The translations under genes were made by a program, and so were the position numbers. From Verrucomicrobiota bacterium (GTDB taxonomy: Bacteria > Verrucomicrobiota > Verrucomicrobiia > Opitutales > UBA2995), in contig JAQBYJ010000053.1 of NCBI GenBank assembly GCA_027622555.1, positions 1-38,236 on the forward strand: a stretch of DNA of 38,236 bases, in the 5' to 3' direction. The stretch's first letter is position 1, and each line of letters opens with the position of its first letter. The notes beneath the pieces were generated by a model. That model ran no database searches. It was not told the DNA's origin and worked only from the letters and a program-made list of their open reading frames with translations. Below, piece after piece: positions 16,570-25,230 of the stretch.

Positions 16570-17789
16570 GCCTTTTCAATGACCTCCCAGTGCCCGCCTT
16601 TATCAGGACCCACTCTGCGAAGTCGTCCTGATTTTTGTAATTTCGCAAGATTCTTCTCAACCGCGCGGGCTGTGATTCCAATCATTATTGAGATATCCAT
16701 TGCACTCAATTCTCCATTCTCGCTAAGAAGACGTATAATTTTCTCCGAACTTTTCTCCGAACCTTTTTCAGTTTTCTCCGAACTTTTCTCCGAACCTTTT
16801 CCCGTTTCTTCCCTAGTTTCTTCCCTAGTACTATCCTTTTCACCCACCTTTTTCCCCGACGTTTCACCGACCTTTTCACCGACGTTTTTCTCCGCCTCTG
16901 CCTCAATCTCTGCCACCTTTTCATGAACCGGCAGGCGGATCAGGAAGTGGCTGCGGTCATCGTCGGACTCAAATTCGGGAGGGGGCGAGCCATTGGCGGC
17001 CATGGTTTTGATTATTTTGGAGATTCCGGTGGAACGGCCTTCGGTAAGGTCCAGCTCTTTAAGGAAGTCACCTATGCGGCGGTTGCGGTAGCGGCGGCTT
17101 ACGGCCCGGCCCTTGCGCAGATCGGACAGTTTGATCGACCGGTCCGGGCCAGGGAAACTCAATACCACCAGATCCTCCCCCGTTATCCGCACCTCGACCG
17201 GTTCGCGGATTTCGTAAGACCTGTGGTACACCGCATTGACCACCGCCTCCTCGATGGCGGCCAGGGGAAAATTCCAAAGCCGTTCCGCTTCCGGACGATC
17301 CGGGTGCTTGATCACCGTTTCCTTCAGGTAGTTGCGCTGGATGAATGAAATCGCATCGCGGGTGATTTGCGCCAGCGGTCCCGCGAAGATCTTCTCTTCA
17401 AACTGGTCGCCGCCCGGCCCCTCCGGAAAATAGACCACATCTATCTGGGTGGCGGGAAAGAAACGCCTCGGCTCTTCGTTGAAAAACAACAGTCCCACAT
17501 TCAACGGCACCGGACTTTCGGCAGGTCCGCCCACGATATTCAACTGGCGGCCCAGGGCTTCAATCGACAGCTCATGTGCCTCGTCGGCAAGCTCACTGCC
17601 CACTTCGCGCAGGAATTCACTCATCAAACGGGGTGACAGGTCTTCGAGCTTTGCGCTCTGGTTGAAGCGGTCATCAAACGGCACCTTTGCGGTGAGGCTT
17701 ATCAATTCGTGTTCTATCTCGCCCCTGGCTTCGACGGTGCTGGCATAGCGGCGAATGTAGTAATGATACTCCTCTTCGAGTGCGTTCAT
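16566..17789 (-). CDS. ATP-binding AlbA-family regulator missing its N-terminal domain
   Basis: A 407-residue protein matching the C-terminal two thirds of AlbA_2/HATPase_c_4 ATP-binding regulators. It starts at EYHYYIRRYASTVEARGE, which in full-length relatives follows an AlbA_2 domain of roughly 150 residues, so the gene is 5'-truncated; the 200 bases upstream show no trace of that domain. The GHKL-like ATP-binding part has AAIEEAVVNAVYHRSYE, PGPDRSI and RRIGDFLKELDLTEGRSTGI. A charged linker of short repeats (about residues 307-347) precedes a winged helix (IIRLLSENGELSAMDISIMI) and the GGHWEVIEKA ending. Related genes often lie inside type I restriction operons. Its stop overlaps the hsdR remnant. 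Confidence 0.8.
   Translation of the reverse strand: MNALEEEYHYYIRRYASTVEARGEIEHELISLTAKVPFDDRFNQSAKLEDLSPRLMSEFLREVGSELADEAHELSIEALGRQLNIVGGPAESPVPLNVGLLFFNEEPRRFFPATQIDVVYFPEGPGGDQFEEKIFAGPLAQITRDAISFIQRNYLKETVIKHPDRPEAERLWNFPLAAIEEAVVNAVYHRSYEIREPVEVRITGEDLVVLSFPGPDRSIKLSDLRKGRAVSRRYRNRRIGDFLKELDLTEGRSTGISKIIKTMAANGSPPPEFESDDDRSHFLIRLPVHEKVAEIEAEAEKNVGEKVGETSGKKVGEKDSTREETREETGKGSEKSSEKTEKGSEKSSEKIIRLLSENGELSAMDISIMIGITARAVEKNLAKLQKSGRLRRVGPDKGGHWEVIEKA
16738..16862. repeat. In-frame tandem repeats in the linker of the ATP-binding regulator
   Basis: Two copies of a 33-nt unit built on TTCTCCGAAC (starting at 16741 and 16774) encode GSEKSSEKTEK and GSEKSSEKIIR on the minus strand. Next to them two 12-nt TTTCTTCCCTAG units (16805-16828) encode REET twice, and further on the GEKVGE theme recurs. 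All units are multiples of three, so length change by slippage would keep the frame. Confidence 0.75.
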
Positions 17790-18006
17790 TTAGAGGGATT
17801 GTGTGGCTGGAAGAGGGAGTGTTAATGTCACACGGAGACTGTACTTTTTGTAGTTGAAATGACCGCTCAAAATCGAATCCCGACTGGTAGGCAGAGTCCG
17901 GGGAATGTTAAAATCATCAACCTAGCCTTGGCGAAAATTCGAAAGCCCAAATAAAGGAAAAGTGGTATACCAAACTCAAAGGATGACACTCTCCGGCAAT
18001 CTAAAC

Positions 18007-18789
18007 TCAGGAATAATCAGACCGACCCGCATTATTTCCTGTTTTAGATTTCAAAACTAGCATGAATTTGGATTCCAACTTTTCAGCATCTGCTCCGAAA
18101 TGAGCTTGTCGGTGGTGCATGGGACAAAGGGCAATTACGTTATCTGTGGTGTCTGGTCCATTGTTGCCCAATGCAATAATATGGTGGGCTTCGACATACC
18201 GATTCCCATTGATCATTAAGAACCCCTCACACCCGCAATATTCGCAGGAACCTTTTGCACGCATTAAAACAAACTCTCTAACTTTGGGATCCCGCTTGAT
18301 AGTGCTAACAACCTGAGTGGCTCTATCAGGAGTTTGATGGCCTTCAGGCACGTTTTGACCTAAATCATCGAACACAGATTCAGAACGGTCAGTCTTACCC
18401 AAGGCTATCACATCCAACACATGGATACGTTTCTGGTGAGTTACAACACCTCTACCATTTTCCCGGGTGACCGTGAGCCGATTCAGATATTCGCTTTCGA
18501 AGTGATCAATTTTTCTTGGATCGGCATTCACGTCCTTGGCATGGCATATAACACCGAAAGCCGGGATATTGTGCTCGATAACATAGTCAATGACTCGTTC
18601 CTGTTCTTGTCCTCCAAGCCGGTTAAGAACTTCGGTATCATCCGAAGTGAGAGTGGTTTTATTCTCAACTATTAGGTCCGCCCATAGGGTGAAAACGGCA
18701 AACCTACGATCTGGGTGGAGCGAACACCAGGACCAGTATGGATTTCTAAGCTTGGCGTTTAGTTTGTTGAAAAATTCCGCTCGATTCAT
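18007..18789 (-). CDS. HNH endonuclease
   Basis: A 260-residue protein with a C-terminal HNH nuclease domain: zinc cysteines CEYC (182-185), the catalytic EAHH (200-203), Asn217 and the second zinc half CPMHHRQAH (222-230). The N-terminal 115 residues (NPYWSWCSLHPDRRFAVFTLW) form a separate domain with no certain identity; in similar nucleases this part recognises DNA or a modified base. A linker with REFVLMRAKG leads into the HNH fold. It lies 40 bases downstream of the methyltransferase gene in the same direction, so it may be the nuclease partner of that enzyme or a modification-dependent nuclease. Confidence 0.88.
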   Translation of the reverse strand: MNRAEFFNKLNAKLRNPYWSWCSLHPDRRFAVFTLWADLIVENKTTLTSDDTEVLNRLGGQEQERVIDYVIEHNIPAFGVICHAKDVNADPRKIDHFESEYLNRLTVTRENGRGVVTHQKRIHVLDVIALGKTDRSESVFDDLGQNVPEGHQTPDRATQVVSTIKRDPKVREFVLMRAKGSCEYCGCEGFLMINGNRYVEAHHIIALGNNGPDTTDNVIALCPMHHRQAHFGADAEKLESKFMLVLKSKTGNNAGRSDYS

Positions 18790-18829
18790 AACAAAGAATT
18801 GAATTGGTTTTCGCCTTCCCTATTGCGGA

Positions 18830-19324
18830 TCAACCCGCAGTGACCGGTACCAGGGTCATGGTGTCGTTGCCGAAGATGTCGATGACTTTTACAGCGATGA
18901 TGTAGCGGCCTGGTTTTTCATAGGTGTGGCTGGCTGTTTTGAGATCCAGGTCCCTATCCTTGCGGGTGCGGAAGCTCTGCCATTCGTTTTCGAAGATGTA
19001 GGCGCCTGTCCAGCGTTCCTCGAAGTCGATAAACTCTTCGTCGGCCATGATCACGCCGGGCAACTCACCATCCACCCCCATGCGCTTGGCCATCTTGATG
19101 ATCTCCTTGCGGCTTTCGTAGTTAAAATCCACCGCCCAGTAATCCACCCAGTCGGTCCAATTTTTGGTAAGAACCTCGCGGGTGACTATGCCATTTTTGT
19201 CCTTGCTGATTTTTACCAGCTGGCCCGCATCGCAGGCTACTTCACTTTTCCCGGCCTTCATTTCGGCGGTGATGCTATCCACCAAACCCTGGGAGTAGTG
19301 GACGGAAAAGTCGGTCAACTCCAC
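18830..19324 (-). CDS. Mod-type DNA methyltransferase, C-terminal part (frameshifted)
   Basis: About 164 residues that form the normal C-terminal domain of Mod-like adenine methyltransferases (LTKNWTDWVDYWAVDFNYES, YIFENEWQSFRTRKDRDL, AVKVIDIFGNDTM). The frame stays open upstream of the GTG at 19324: YYSKDPLTLAVELTDFSV is read from about 19353, joining naturally to VAYVEATP of the preceding frame. A one-base loss (or two-base gain) near the CCCC at 19356-19361 thus splits one gene of about 775 codons. It should not be treated as an independent protein unless translated by reinitiation or frameshifting. Confidence 0.8.
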   Translation of the reverse strand: MELTDFSVHYSQGLVDSITAEMKAGKSEVACDAGQLVKISKDKNGIVTREVLTKNWTDWVDYWAVDFNYESRKEIIKMAKRMGVDGELPGVIMADEEFIDFEERWTGAYIFENEWQSFRTRKDRDLDLKTASHTYEKPGRYIIAVKVIDIFGNDTMTLVPVTAG

Positions 19325-21150
19325 GGCGAGTGTGAGCGGGTCCTTCGAGTAGTATCTGGGGTGGCCTCGACGTAGGCCACGTCGGCAAAACGCACCTGGC
19401 CTTTGTCGACGGCGCGCTTGTCGAAAACTTCCGGCGGAATGGTCTTCGGCGCGATGTCGATACCTTTCTGCCTCGCCTCATCCAATACGGCGGGGGAAAG
19501 CCCCATTTCAAACTCGAACGCGAGGATGTCCACGCGGGAAGCACCGCGCTTGCGGCATTCGGTGATGACCTCCTCCACAAACAAACGGCCCACCGGCTGG
19601 TTTATGGGGCCCACGACGACGAGGCGGTTGCCACTTTTGCCATGGAAAAAGGCCCGATCCGACAAGCCCTCGGCGCGGTACGCTTTCAGGATGAGATCGC
19701 GAAACTCCTCTTCCTTTCTGGCAAGGGCCTGCTCCTTCTTTTTGCCGCTAAGGCGCGAGCCGACGTTAAGGTAGGCCTGCCGTTCATAACGGCCGAGATT
19801 GAGCACTTCAAAAGCGCGGAAAGGTTTGTTTGTGGACTTCAAATCGCGCTGGACCTGGATGAGCCGCTTGCGCGTGGTGTGGATGCCGAACTTGCCGAGG
19901 TCGGTGGCGATCCATTTGCGCCCAAGCTTTTCGGCTACGGCGGCGGACGTGCCGCTGCCGCAGAAAAAGTCCGCCACTAAATCACCTTCGTTGCTACTGA
20001 GTTTGATGATGCGATCGAGAAGTTGCTCCGGTTTCTGTGTGGGGTAATTCGCCGCCTCCAACCCACCTTTAATCATCGCAATGTCTGTCCACAAATTTGG
20101 AAGAGGAACGCCCTTGGACTCATCGAGAAACATCTTGAGCTTTGGAACACCAGCCGAGTTCCAAAAAATGCGGCCCTCCTTTTCAAGCTCCAGCATCTTT
20201 TCAAGTGTGTATGCCCAGTGGCGACCGGCTCTTGCGCGAACACCGTTCCATTCGTAGTCTGCTTTAGTTCCCTTTCGTTCCCCAGGAGCCATCAAATCTG
20301 CCAGCGCGTAATTGCGCCCCAATTCATCCACGTTTGAATACGCCTTCTCGATTCGTTCCTCGGAGTATTCGAGATAAAGCTGATTCCAAACGGGGCTATC
20401 ACCTTTGCTGTAAAACAGGATCGTGTCAGTGACTACAGCGAGAGTTGTGCCCGCCCGATTTGAGTCTTTTCTTTTCCAGATGATTTCGCTTTGAAACTGA
20501 TTCGGCCCGAAAACTTCGTTCATCACGGTTCGCAAAAAGGAGTTCACCCGCCAATCGCAATGCACATAGATACTGCCGTCCTTGTGCATCAAATCGCGCA
20601 TGAGGATCAACCTCTCATAAATCATGGCTATGAAGGAATCCGCGCCGCGCCCCCAAGTGTCACGGTAGGCGATTTGTTCGAGAAGGTTCGGTTCTTTGTG
20701 GAAAGTCTCGCCGCCAATCTCGATATCCATGCTGAAATCGGCGCCGACATCGAAGGGCGGGTCGATATAAATGAGCTTCAGCCCACCCGCATCTTCAATC
20801 TGTCGACGGAGGGCGCCGCTTTTGAGGGAAGAGAGTATGAGCTTATTGTCACCCCAGATGAGTTTGTTGGTCCACCCCTTGATCTGCCGTCCGCCAAGAC
20901 CGAGTCCAAGTTCCCCCTCGTCCCCTTTTTCTTTGCGTGGTTCGTCGATGTGCTCAAGCGACTGGAAAGGCAGGATGGCGGTGCAGACCTCGCGGGACTT
21001 CCCGTTCCAGACAAGCTCGACCTCGCGTTTGTCGTCGAAGAGGAGGAAGCGGTATTTCTCCGGGAGAGGTTTACCCTGTTCGATGAGCTTGATGAGGTCG
21101 CGCTTCTCGTTTTCGGAGAGTTCGTAGTGTTCGGAAGTGGATCGGGCCAT
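19315..21150 (-). CDS. Site-specific adenine DNA methyltransferase, Mod-like (N-terminal 611 residues)
   Basis: A beta-class N6-adenine methyltransferase resembling the Mod subunit of type III systems. The catalytic motif YIDPPFDVGADF (a DPPF variant of DPPY) precedes the AdoMet motif FFCGSGTSAAVAEKLGRKWIATDL, the order expected for beta enzymes. Between them lie YERLILMRDLMHKDGSIYVHCDWR and the target-recognition region; PTQKPEQLLDRII is also typical. The C-terminal domain continues in another frame at 18830-19353. No res gene is adjacent; instead an HNH nuclease follows. If the frameshift is real the enzyme lacks its C-terminal domain. The catalytic core is otherwise intact. Confidence 0.9.
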   Translation of the reverse strand: MARSTSEHYELSENEKRDLIKLIEQGKPLPEKYRFLLFDDKREVELVWNGKSREVCTAILPFQSLEHIDEPRKEKGDEGELGLGLGGRQIKGWTNKLIWGDNKLILSSLKSGALRRQIEDAGGLKLIYIDPPFDVGADFSMDIEIGGETFHKEPNLLEQIAYRDTWGRGADSFIAMIYERLILMRDLMHKDGSIYVHCDWRVNSFLRTVMNEVFGPNQFQSEIIWKRKDSNRAGTTLAVVTDTILFYSKGDSPVWNQLYLEYSEERIEKAYSNVDELGRNYALADLMAPGERKGTKADYEWNGVRARAGRHWAYTLEKMLELEKEGRIFWNSAGVPKLKMFLDESKGVPLPNLWTDIAMIKGGLEAANYPTQKPEQLLDRIIKLSSNEGDLVADFFCGSGTSAAVAEKLGRKWIATDLGKFGIHTTRKRLIQVQRDLKSTNKPFRAFEVLNLGRYERQAYLNVGSRLSGKKKEQALARKEEEFRDLILKAYRAEGLSDRAFFHGKSGNRLVVVGPINQPVGRLFVEEVITECRKRGASRVDILAFEFEMGLSPAVLDEARQKGIDIAPKTIPPEVFDKRAVDKGQVRFADVAYVEATPDTTRRTRSHSPWS

Positions 21151-21191
21151 GGTGGAACTTGCGGGAAATATGGGAGGTGAAACGGACTTCG

Positions 21192-21315
21192 ATCAAATAA
21201 CCATCAAATAAGAAATCCGGAGAGAATTATCAGTGAAATCAAGGGTTTGAGCCTGGCGAGCAGTGACAGTAGTCACCCGGAAAAGGCGGTTCATCAAATA
21301 ACCATCAAATAAGAA
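21192..21315. repeat. Pair of 23-nt direct repeats upstream of the methyltransferase gene
   Basis: A 23-base sequence beginning ATCAAATAACCATCAAATAA occurs at 21192-21214 and again at 21293-21315, 101 bases apart. Each copy contains ATCAAATAA twice. Between them lies a small palindrome GTGACAGTAGTCAC (21272-21285). They sit 40-165 bases before the methyltransferase ATG and could be protein-binding sites or footprints of an excised element. Confidence 0.7.
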
Positions 21316-21413
21316 TCGGATAAAGCTCAGGCCCAGAATGGCAGGTAATTGGCTGGAAAGTTTTGTTTAATCCATACGAACGAAACAAAAAAATAAAATT
21401 GAACATCAGCAGG

Positions 21414-21578
21414 TTACGCATCTTCTGACTCTTCAGGTTTTGTTTTTTTGCTGTTTTTCTTTGTTTCCGGATTGACCTGAAACAATATCCATTCCGGCTT
21501 GCGTCTCGATCCTTCGTTAAAAATCTTTGCCACTTTGCGAAGACCGGTCAGGCCGCTTGTCCCATACAACTGTGGTTT
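21414..21578 (-). pseudogene. Orphan C-terminal coding remnant (about 54 codons)
   Basis: On the minus strand an open frame reads QLYGTSGLTGLRKVAKIFNE, then RRKPEWILFQVNPETKK and a charged KNSKKTKPEESEDA tail to a TAA at 21414. The composition is protein-like, with a hydrophilic tail as at many C-termini, yet no ATG lies between it and the upstream stop (only a TTG at 21569). I do not recognise the family. It is probably the end of a gene deleted between the copper cluster and the methyltransferase, in keeping with the other remnants here; a short TTG-started gene is possible. Confidence 0.4.
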
Positions 21579-21617
21579 TTAGGATCATTGCTGATTAAGG
21601 TCCTTAACAAAAAAAGC

Positions 21618-22775
21618 TTAGTGAAGGATTATGAACGTGTCCTCGGACTGATCGTAGTACGCCGCCAAAAAGCTCCACATAGGTACTTCGGCACTTGAAC
21701 GATTTAAGCTTCCAGCTGGCTTCCCCGAAGAATCGAATGGTTGCCAGGCGACAGTCCCTCCCTGTTTCCAACCGGTGCCTTCCGCCCAGGCAAATATATA
21801 ATCTCCTTCAGGGGAGCTGGCGAAAACCGGATGTTTCATGCTTTTGGCTTTATCCGATGGGGTCTTAACTTCTCCAGTCCCCAAGTTGTCTAAATCAATA
21901 GGCGAAAAACGGACCTGCTGTTCTGTCTCCCATCCGACAAGCATGCTTTTGTTGGTCTCATGAAAAGACATGCTGCTCATGGGACAGGCCTCCAGGGTCC
22001 ACTTGTCCAAAATCTTGTCACTGAAATGTTCTCCGCCGTCTTGGGAGACCAGAAGATTGATATCCCTTTGTTTCCCTTCTCGTGCGGCACGATAAACAAC
22101 ATACAGGTTATCTTGATGGTCCACGGTGGCTTGCATGGCGCAACAACCGCAAACACCAGTCCCTTCCGGACTGATCACCCTTTCGCGACCAAAGCTGGTT
22201 CCTTGATCCCTGGATATTCTGGAGAATATGCTGCGATTGGCGTCCCCGGCACCTTCTTCTCCCGAGTGCCAGAATATGAAAACGCGACCCGAAGCATCTA
22301 CCGCGACCGCTCCACCTCCATCGACCGACCAATCACCGCTAATGATCCGTTGTTCTTCAAATCCTGAACCGTCTTCTTTCAAACGCGCATAGAACATGGG
22401 TGGGCCATGGTGGTTTTCAGGCTGAGTATTTTTTGATCCGTTCCAGACCACATGAATGCGTTTATGCTTGTCCACCGCAAATTGCGCACCCCGGATGGTC
22501 CCCATGGCAACCGAACTGTCCGGCACGGAATTTATTCGGAGTGGGGAAGCGAAATCTCCGCCGGAATCTTTTCGCACGTAATAGAGGTTCCCGGATTGCG
22601 CGTCCCCTTTGTAGTACACGAGATGAACGGTTCCGGAAGCATCCACCACTACCTTCGGTTGAATGCCATCGTTTGGGGTTTTTAACAATTTGACGTTGGT
22701 TTCGGCATCAACGGTCGAATGGAGCACACCGAGAAGCGAGATTCCAAGGAGGAGCAATTGGGCCACTTTCTTCAT
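21618..22775 (-). CDS. Exported BNR-repeat (sialidase-like fold) protein
   Basis: A 385-residue secreted protein with a signal peptide (MKKVAQLLLLGISLLGVLHS) and a beta-propeller built of BNR-like repeats (SRDQGTSFG, SQDGGEHFS, ASGRVFIFW, DASGTVHLVY). Propellers of this type are annotated as exo-alpha-sialidases, but the catalytic Arg triad cannot be assigned here. Two cysteine motifs stand out, VCGCCAMQ and EACPMSSMSF, which are Cys/Met-rich and could bind copper. It lies 19 bases after the copper ATPase gene in the same direction. I consider a role in periplasmic copper handling likelier than glycan cleavage, as inference only. Confidence 0.75.
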   Translation of the reverse strand: MKKVAQLLLLGISLLGVLHSTVDAETNVKLLKTPNDGIQPKVVVDASGTVHLVYYKGDAQSGNLYYVRKDSGGDFASPLRINSVPDSSVAMGTIRGAQFAVDKHKRIHVVWNGSKNTQPENHHGPPMFYARLKEDGSGFEEQRIISGDWSVDGGGAVAVDASGRVFIFWHSGEEGAGDANRSIFSRISRDQGTSFGRERVISPEGTGVCGCCAMQATVDHQDNLYVVYRAAREGKQRDINLLVSQDGGEHFSDKILDKWTLEACPMSSMSFHETNKSMLVGWETEQQVRFSPIDLDNLGTGEVKTPSDKAKSMKHPVFASSPEGDYIFAWAEGTGWKQGGTVAWQPFDSSGKPAGSLNRSSAEVPMWSFLAAYYDQSEDTFIILH

Positions 22776-22794
22776 GCACTTAAATTTGGTTGAT

Positions 22795-25158
22795 TCAATT
22801 AAGTTGAGTTTTCCGGAGTCTCAGAGCGTTGGCAATGACGGATACCGAACTGAACGACATGGCGGCTCCGGCGATCATCGGGCTTAAAAGAATTCCAAAA
22901 AACGGATAGAGGATGCCGGCGGCCAGGGGAATACCGGCGGTGTTATAAACAAATGCGAAGAACAGGTTTTGCCGGATGTTGCGCATCACCGCCCGACTCA
23001 GCTGCAATGCGGAAACGATGCCCCGCAAATCCCCTTTCACGAGTGTGATTCCCGCGCTCTCAATGGCCACATCCGTTCCGGTGCCCATGGCGATTCCCAC
23101 GTCTGAAGCGGCTAGGGCCGGGGCGTCGTTGATGCCGTCTCCGGCCATGGCCACTCGATGGCCTTGGGCTTTCAATTCCATCACGATGCGCTGCTTGTCA
23201 GCCGGGGAGACTCCGGCGTGGACCTTGTTTATGCCCAGCTCCTTTGCGACCGCCTCGGCGGTAGCTTGATTGTCTCCCGTGCACATGATCACGGTGATTC
23301 CCATCGCATGCAGGGATTGGATGGCCTTGAGCGAACTGGACTTGATCGGATCGGCAATGGCGATAATGCCAATGATGAGATGGTTACGTGCGACCCAAAT
23401 CACCGTGTTTGCTTTGGCCTGCAAAGTGGCAGCCTGGTCGGCCAGGGTGGTTTTATTTTTCATCCCCGATTCCAGCAGAAAATCTAACTTTCCAACCTGT
23501 ATCTGATCGCTTCCGATTGTGGCTGTCACACCGCCTCCGGTGGAACTTTCGAATTCATCAGCCTGGGACACTTCCAGCCCTTCTGATTTTGCCTTTTCCA
23601 AGACTGCCCTGGCCAGCGGATGTTCGGAGTGTTGTTCGACTGCCGCCGCGAGGATGAGAACCTCATCCAGACTGACCCCTTCGGCCGGAAGGATTTCAAC
23701 GACCCTGGGTCGGCCTTCCGTCAGGGTGCCCGTTTTGTCGGTGATGAGGTGGGTGACTTTTTCAGTCCTCTCAATCGCTTCCGCATTCTTAACGAGTATG
23801 CCTTGTTGAGCTCCTTTTCCCACTCCCACCATGATCGACATGGGTGTGGCCAATCCCAAGGCACAAGGACAGGCGATTATTATTACAGCCACCGCATTCA
23901 CAATGGCGTAGGCCAATGCCGGGGCAGGTCCCCAGAACGCCCAAATGGTAAAAGTCACCAGGGAAGTTATAACAACTGCCGGAACAAAATAGGCCGAAAC
24001 TTTATCCGCCAGTTTCTGGATCGGTGCGCGGCTGCGTTGGGCCTCTGACACGCTATGCACGATCTGTGATAGCATTGTTTCCGATCCGGTGGCTTCCACT
24101 TTCATGGTGAAACTTCCTGTTTGATTGATCGTGGCACCAATTACTTTGTCACCGATTGATTTCTTAACCGGGATGGGTTCTCCGGTTATCATGGATTCGT
24201 CGATAGTGCTGCGGCCTTCAATAATGGAGCCATCGATCGGCACTTTTTCACCAGGCTTGACCCTGACGCTATCGCCCTTGACCAGGTCTTCCAGGGGAAC
24301 ATCCTCTTCTTTTCCATCGACAATCCGGTGAGCCGTTTTCGCCGCGAGGTTGAGTAAATTCGTTATAGCTTTGTTGGTGCTGCTACGGGCCCGTGCTTCC
24401 AACCATTGTCCCAGGAGAACCAATACGGTGATGACTGCCGCGGCTTCGAAATAGAGCCCCACTTCACCGTGCATTCTGAATGACTCCGGAAATATTTCGG
24501 GAAAGACAACCGCAACTGCGCTGAAACCCCAGGCGGCACCCACTCCAAGCATAATGAGTGTAAACATGTTCGGGCTGCGGTTGACGATGGATCGCCAGCC
24601 TCGGGCGAAAAACATGCCACCCGCCCAAAATACGACCGGCGTTGCCAGTATAAATTCTATCCATTTTCCGAAGGAGCGCGGGATAAGCTTCTCCAGAGAT
24701 ATCCCAGGCAACATGCTTCCGAATGCGAGGAGAAATACCGGAATGGTCAGGGCGAGCCCGAACCAGAACTTGATGGCGAGTGAACGGATCTCCTTGTTTT
24801 CTTCGTCCTCCGAATCCACCGGTGACATCGGCTCCAGATTCATCCCGCATTTGGGACATTGGCCGGGATGATCCTGCTGCACTTCCGGGTGCATTGGGCA
24901 GGTGTAGATGGTTTTGGCGGTTTCCCGGTAAGCCGGATTACGCTCTAGGCGCATACCACATTTGGGGCAGTCTCCGGGTTTGTCCGATTCCACCCCCGCA
25001 CACATAGGGCAAAAGTACTTTGCGGATGCAGAAGCCGTATCGATTGTTTTCTCGTGATGGTCGTGCCCGTGATGGCAGCACGCATGTTCAGATTCTGCGG
25101 ATGGCTCTCCTGATTCGTGACAGGAAGAAGGTTCGTCCTTCTCGTTTGGCGTCTTCAT
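22795..25158 (-). CDS. copA: Copper-exporting P1B-type ATPase with two HMBD domains
   Basis: An inner-membrane copper pump of 787 residues from ATG 25158 (an earlier in-frame ATG at 25320 would add a stretch that reads through an inverted repeat and is rejected). The N-terminus has a His/Cys-rich patch ([12 protein letters not shown]) and two heavy-metal-binding domains (FCPMC...CPKCGM, residues 49-69; TCPMH...CPKCGM, 86-106). Then come the membrane helices, TGEPIPV actuator motif, CPC metal site [11 protein letters not shown], phosphorylation site [18 protein letters not shown] and [20 protein letters not shown]. It uses HMBDs instead of the HMA domains of classical CopA. It forms the tail of the copper cluster with the BNR protein. 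Confidence 0.95.
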   Translation of the reverse strand: MKTPNEKDEPSSCHESGEPSAESEHACCHHGHDHHEKTIDTASASAKYFCPMCAGVESDKPGDCPKCGMRLERNPAYRETAKTIYTCPMHPEVQQDHPGQCPKCGMNLEPMSPVDSEDEENKEIRSLAIKFWFGLALTIPVFLLAFGSMLPGISLEKLIPRSFGKWIEFILATPVVFWAGGMFFARGWRSIVNRSPNMFTLIMLGVGAAWGFSAVAVVFPEIFPESFRMHGEVGLYFEAAAVITVLVLLGQWLEARARSSTNKAITNLLNLAAKTAHRIVDGKEEDVPLEDLVKGDSVRVKPGEKVPIDGSIIEGRSTIDESMITGEPIPVKKSIGDKVIGATINQTGSFTMKVEATGSETMLSQIVHSVSEAQRSRAPIQKLADKVSAYFVPAVVITSLVTFTIWAFWGPAPALAYAIVNAVAVIIIACPCALGLATPMSIMVGVGKGAQQGILVKNAEAIERTEKVTHLITDKTGTLTEGRPRVVEILPAEGVSLDEVLILAAAVEQHSEHPLARAVLEKAKSEGLEVSQADEFESSTGGGVTATIGSDQIQVGKLDFLLESGMKNKTTLADQAATLQAKANTVIWVARNHLIIGIIAIADPIKSSSLKAIQSLHAMGITVIMCTGDNQATAEAVAKELGINKVHAGVSPADKQRIVMELKAQGHRVAMAGDGINDAPALAASDVGIAMGTGTDVAIESAGITLVKGDLRGIVSALQLSRAVMRNIRQNLFFAFVYNTAGIPLAAGILYPFFGILLSPMIAGAAMSFSSVSVIANALRLRKTQLN

Positions 25159-25230
25159 GTGTGGCAAAATAAGATTGTTATGATTGAGACTCAGATCTCT
25201 ACCGAAGTGAAAGTTTGAAATCGCGGAGAT

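Noticed and set aside
16738-16862. Possible CRISPR array from regularly repeated TTCTCCGAAC units
   Set aside because: The units are directly abutting, in frame within a gene and have no spacers; no cas gene is present.
20491-21180. 229-codon plus-strand open frame opposite the methyltransferase gene
   Set aside because: Mirror frame of a strongly conserved coding region; the opposite frame explains all conserved motifs.
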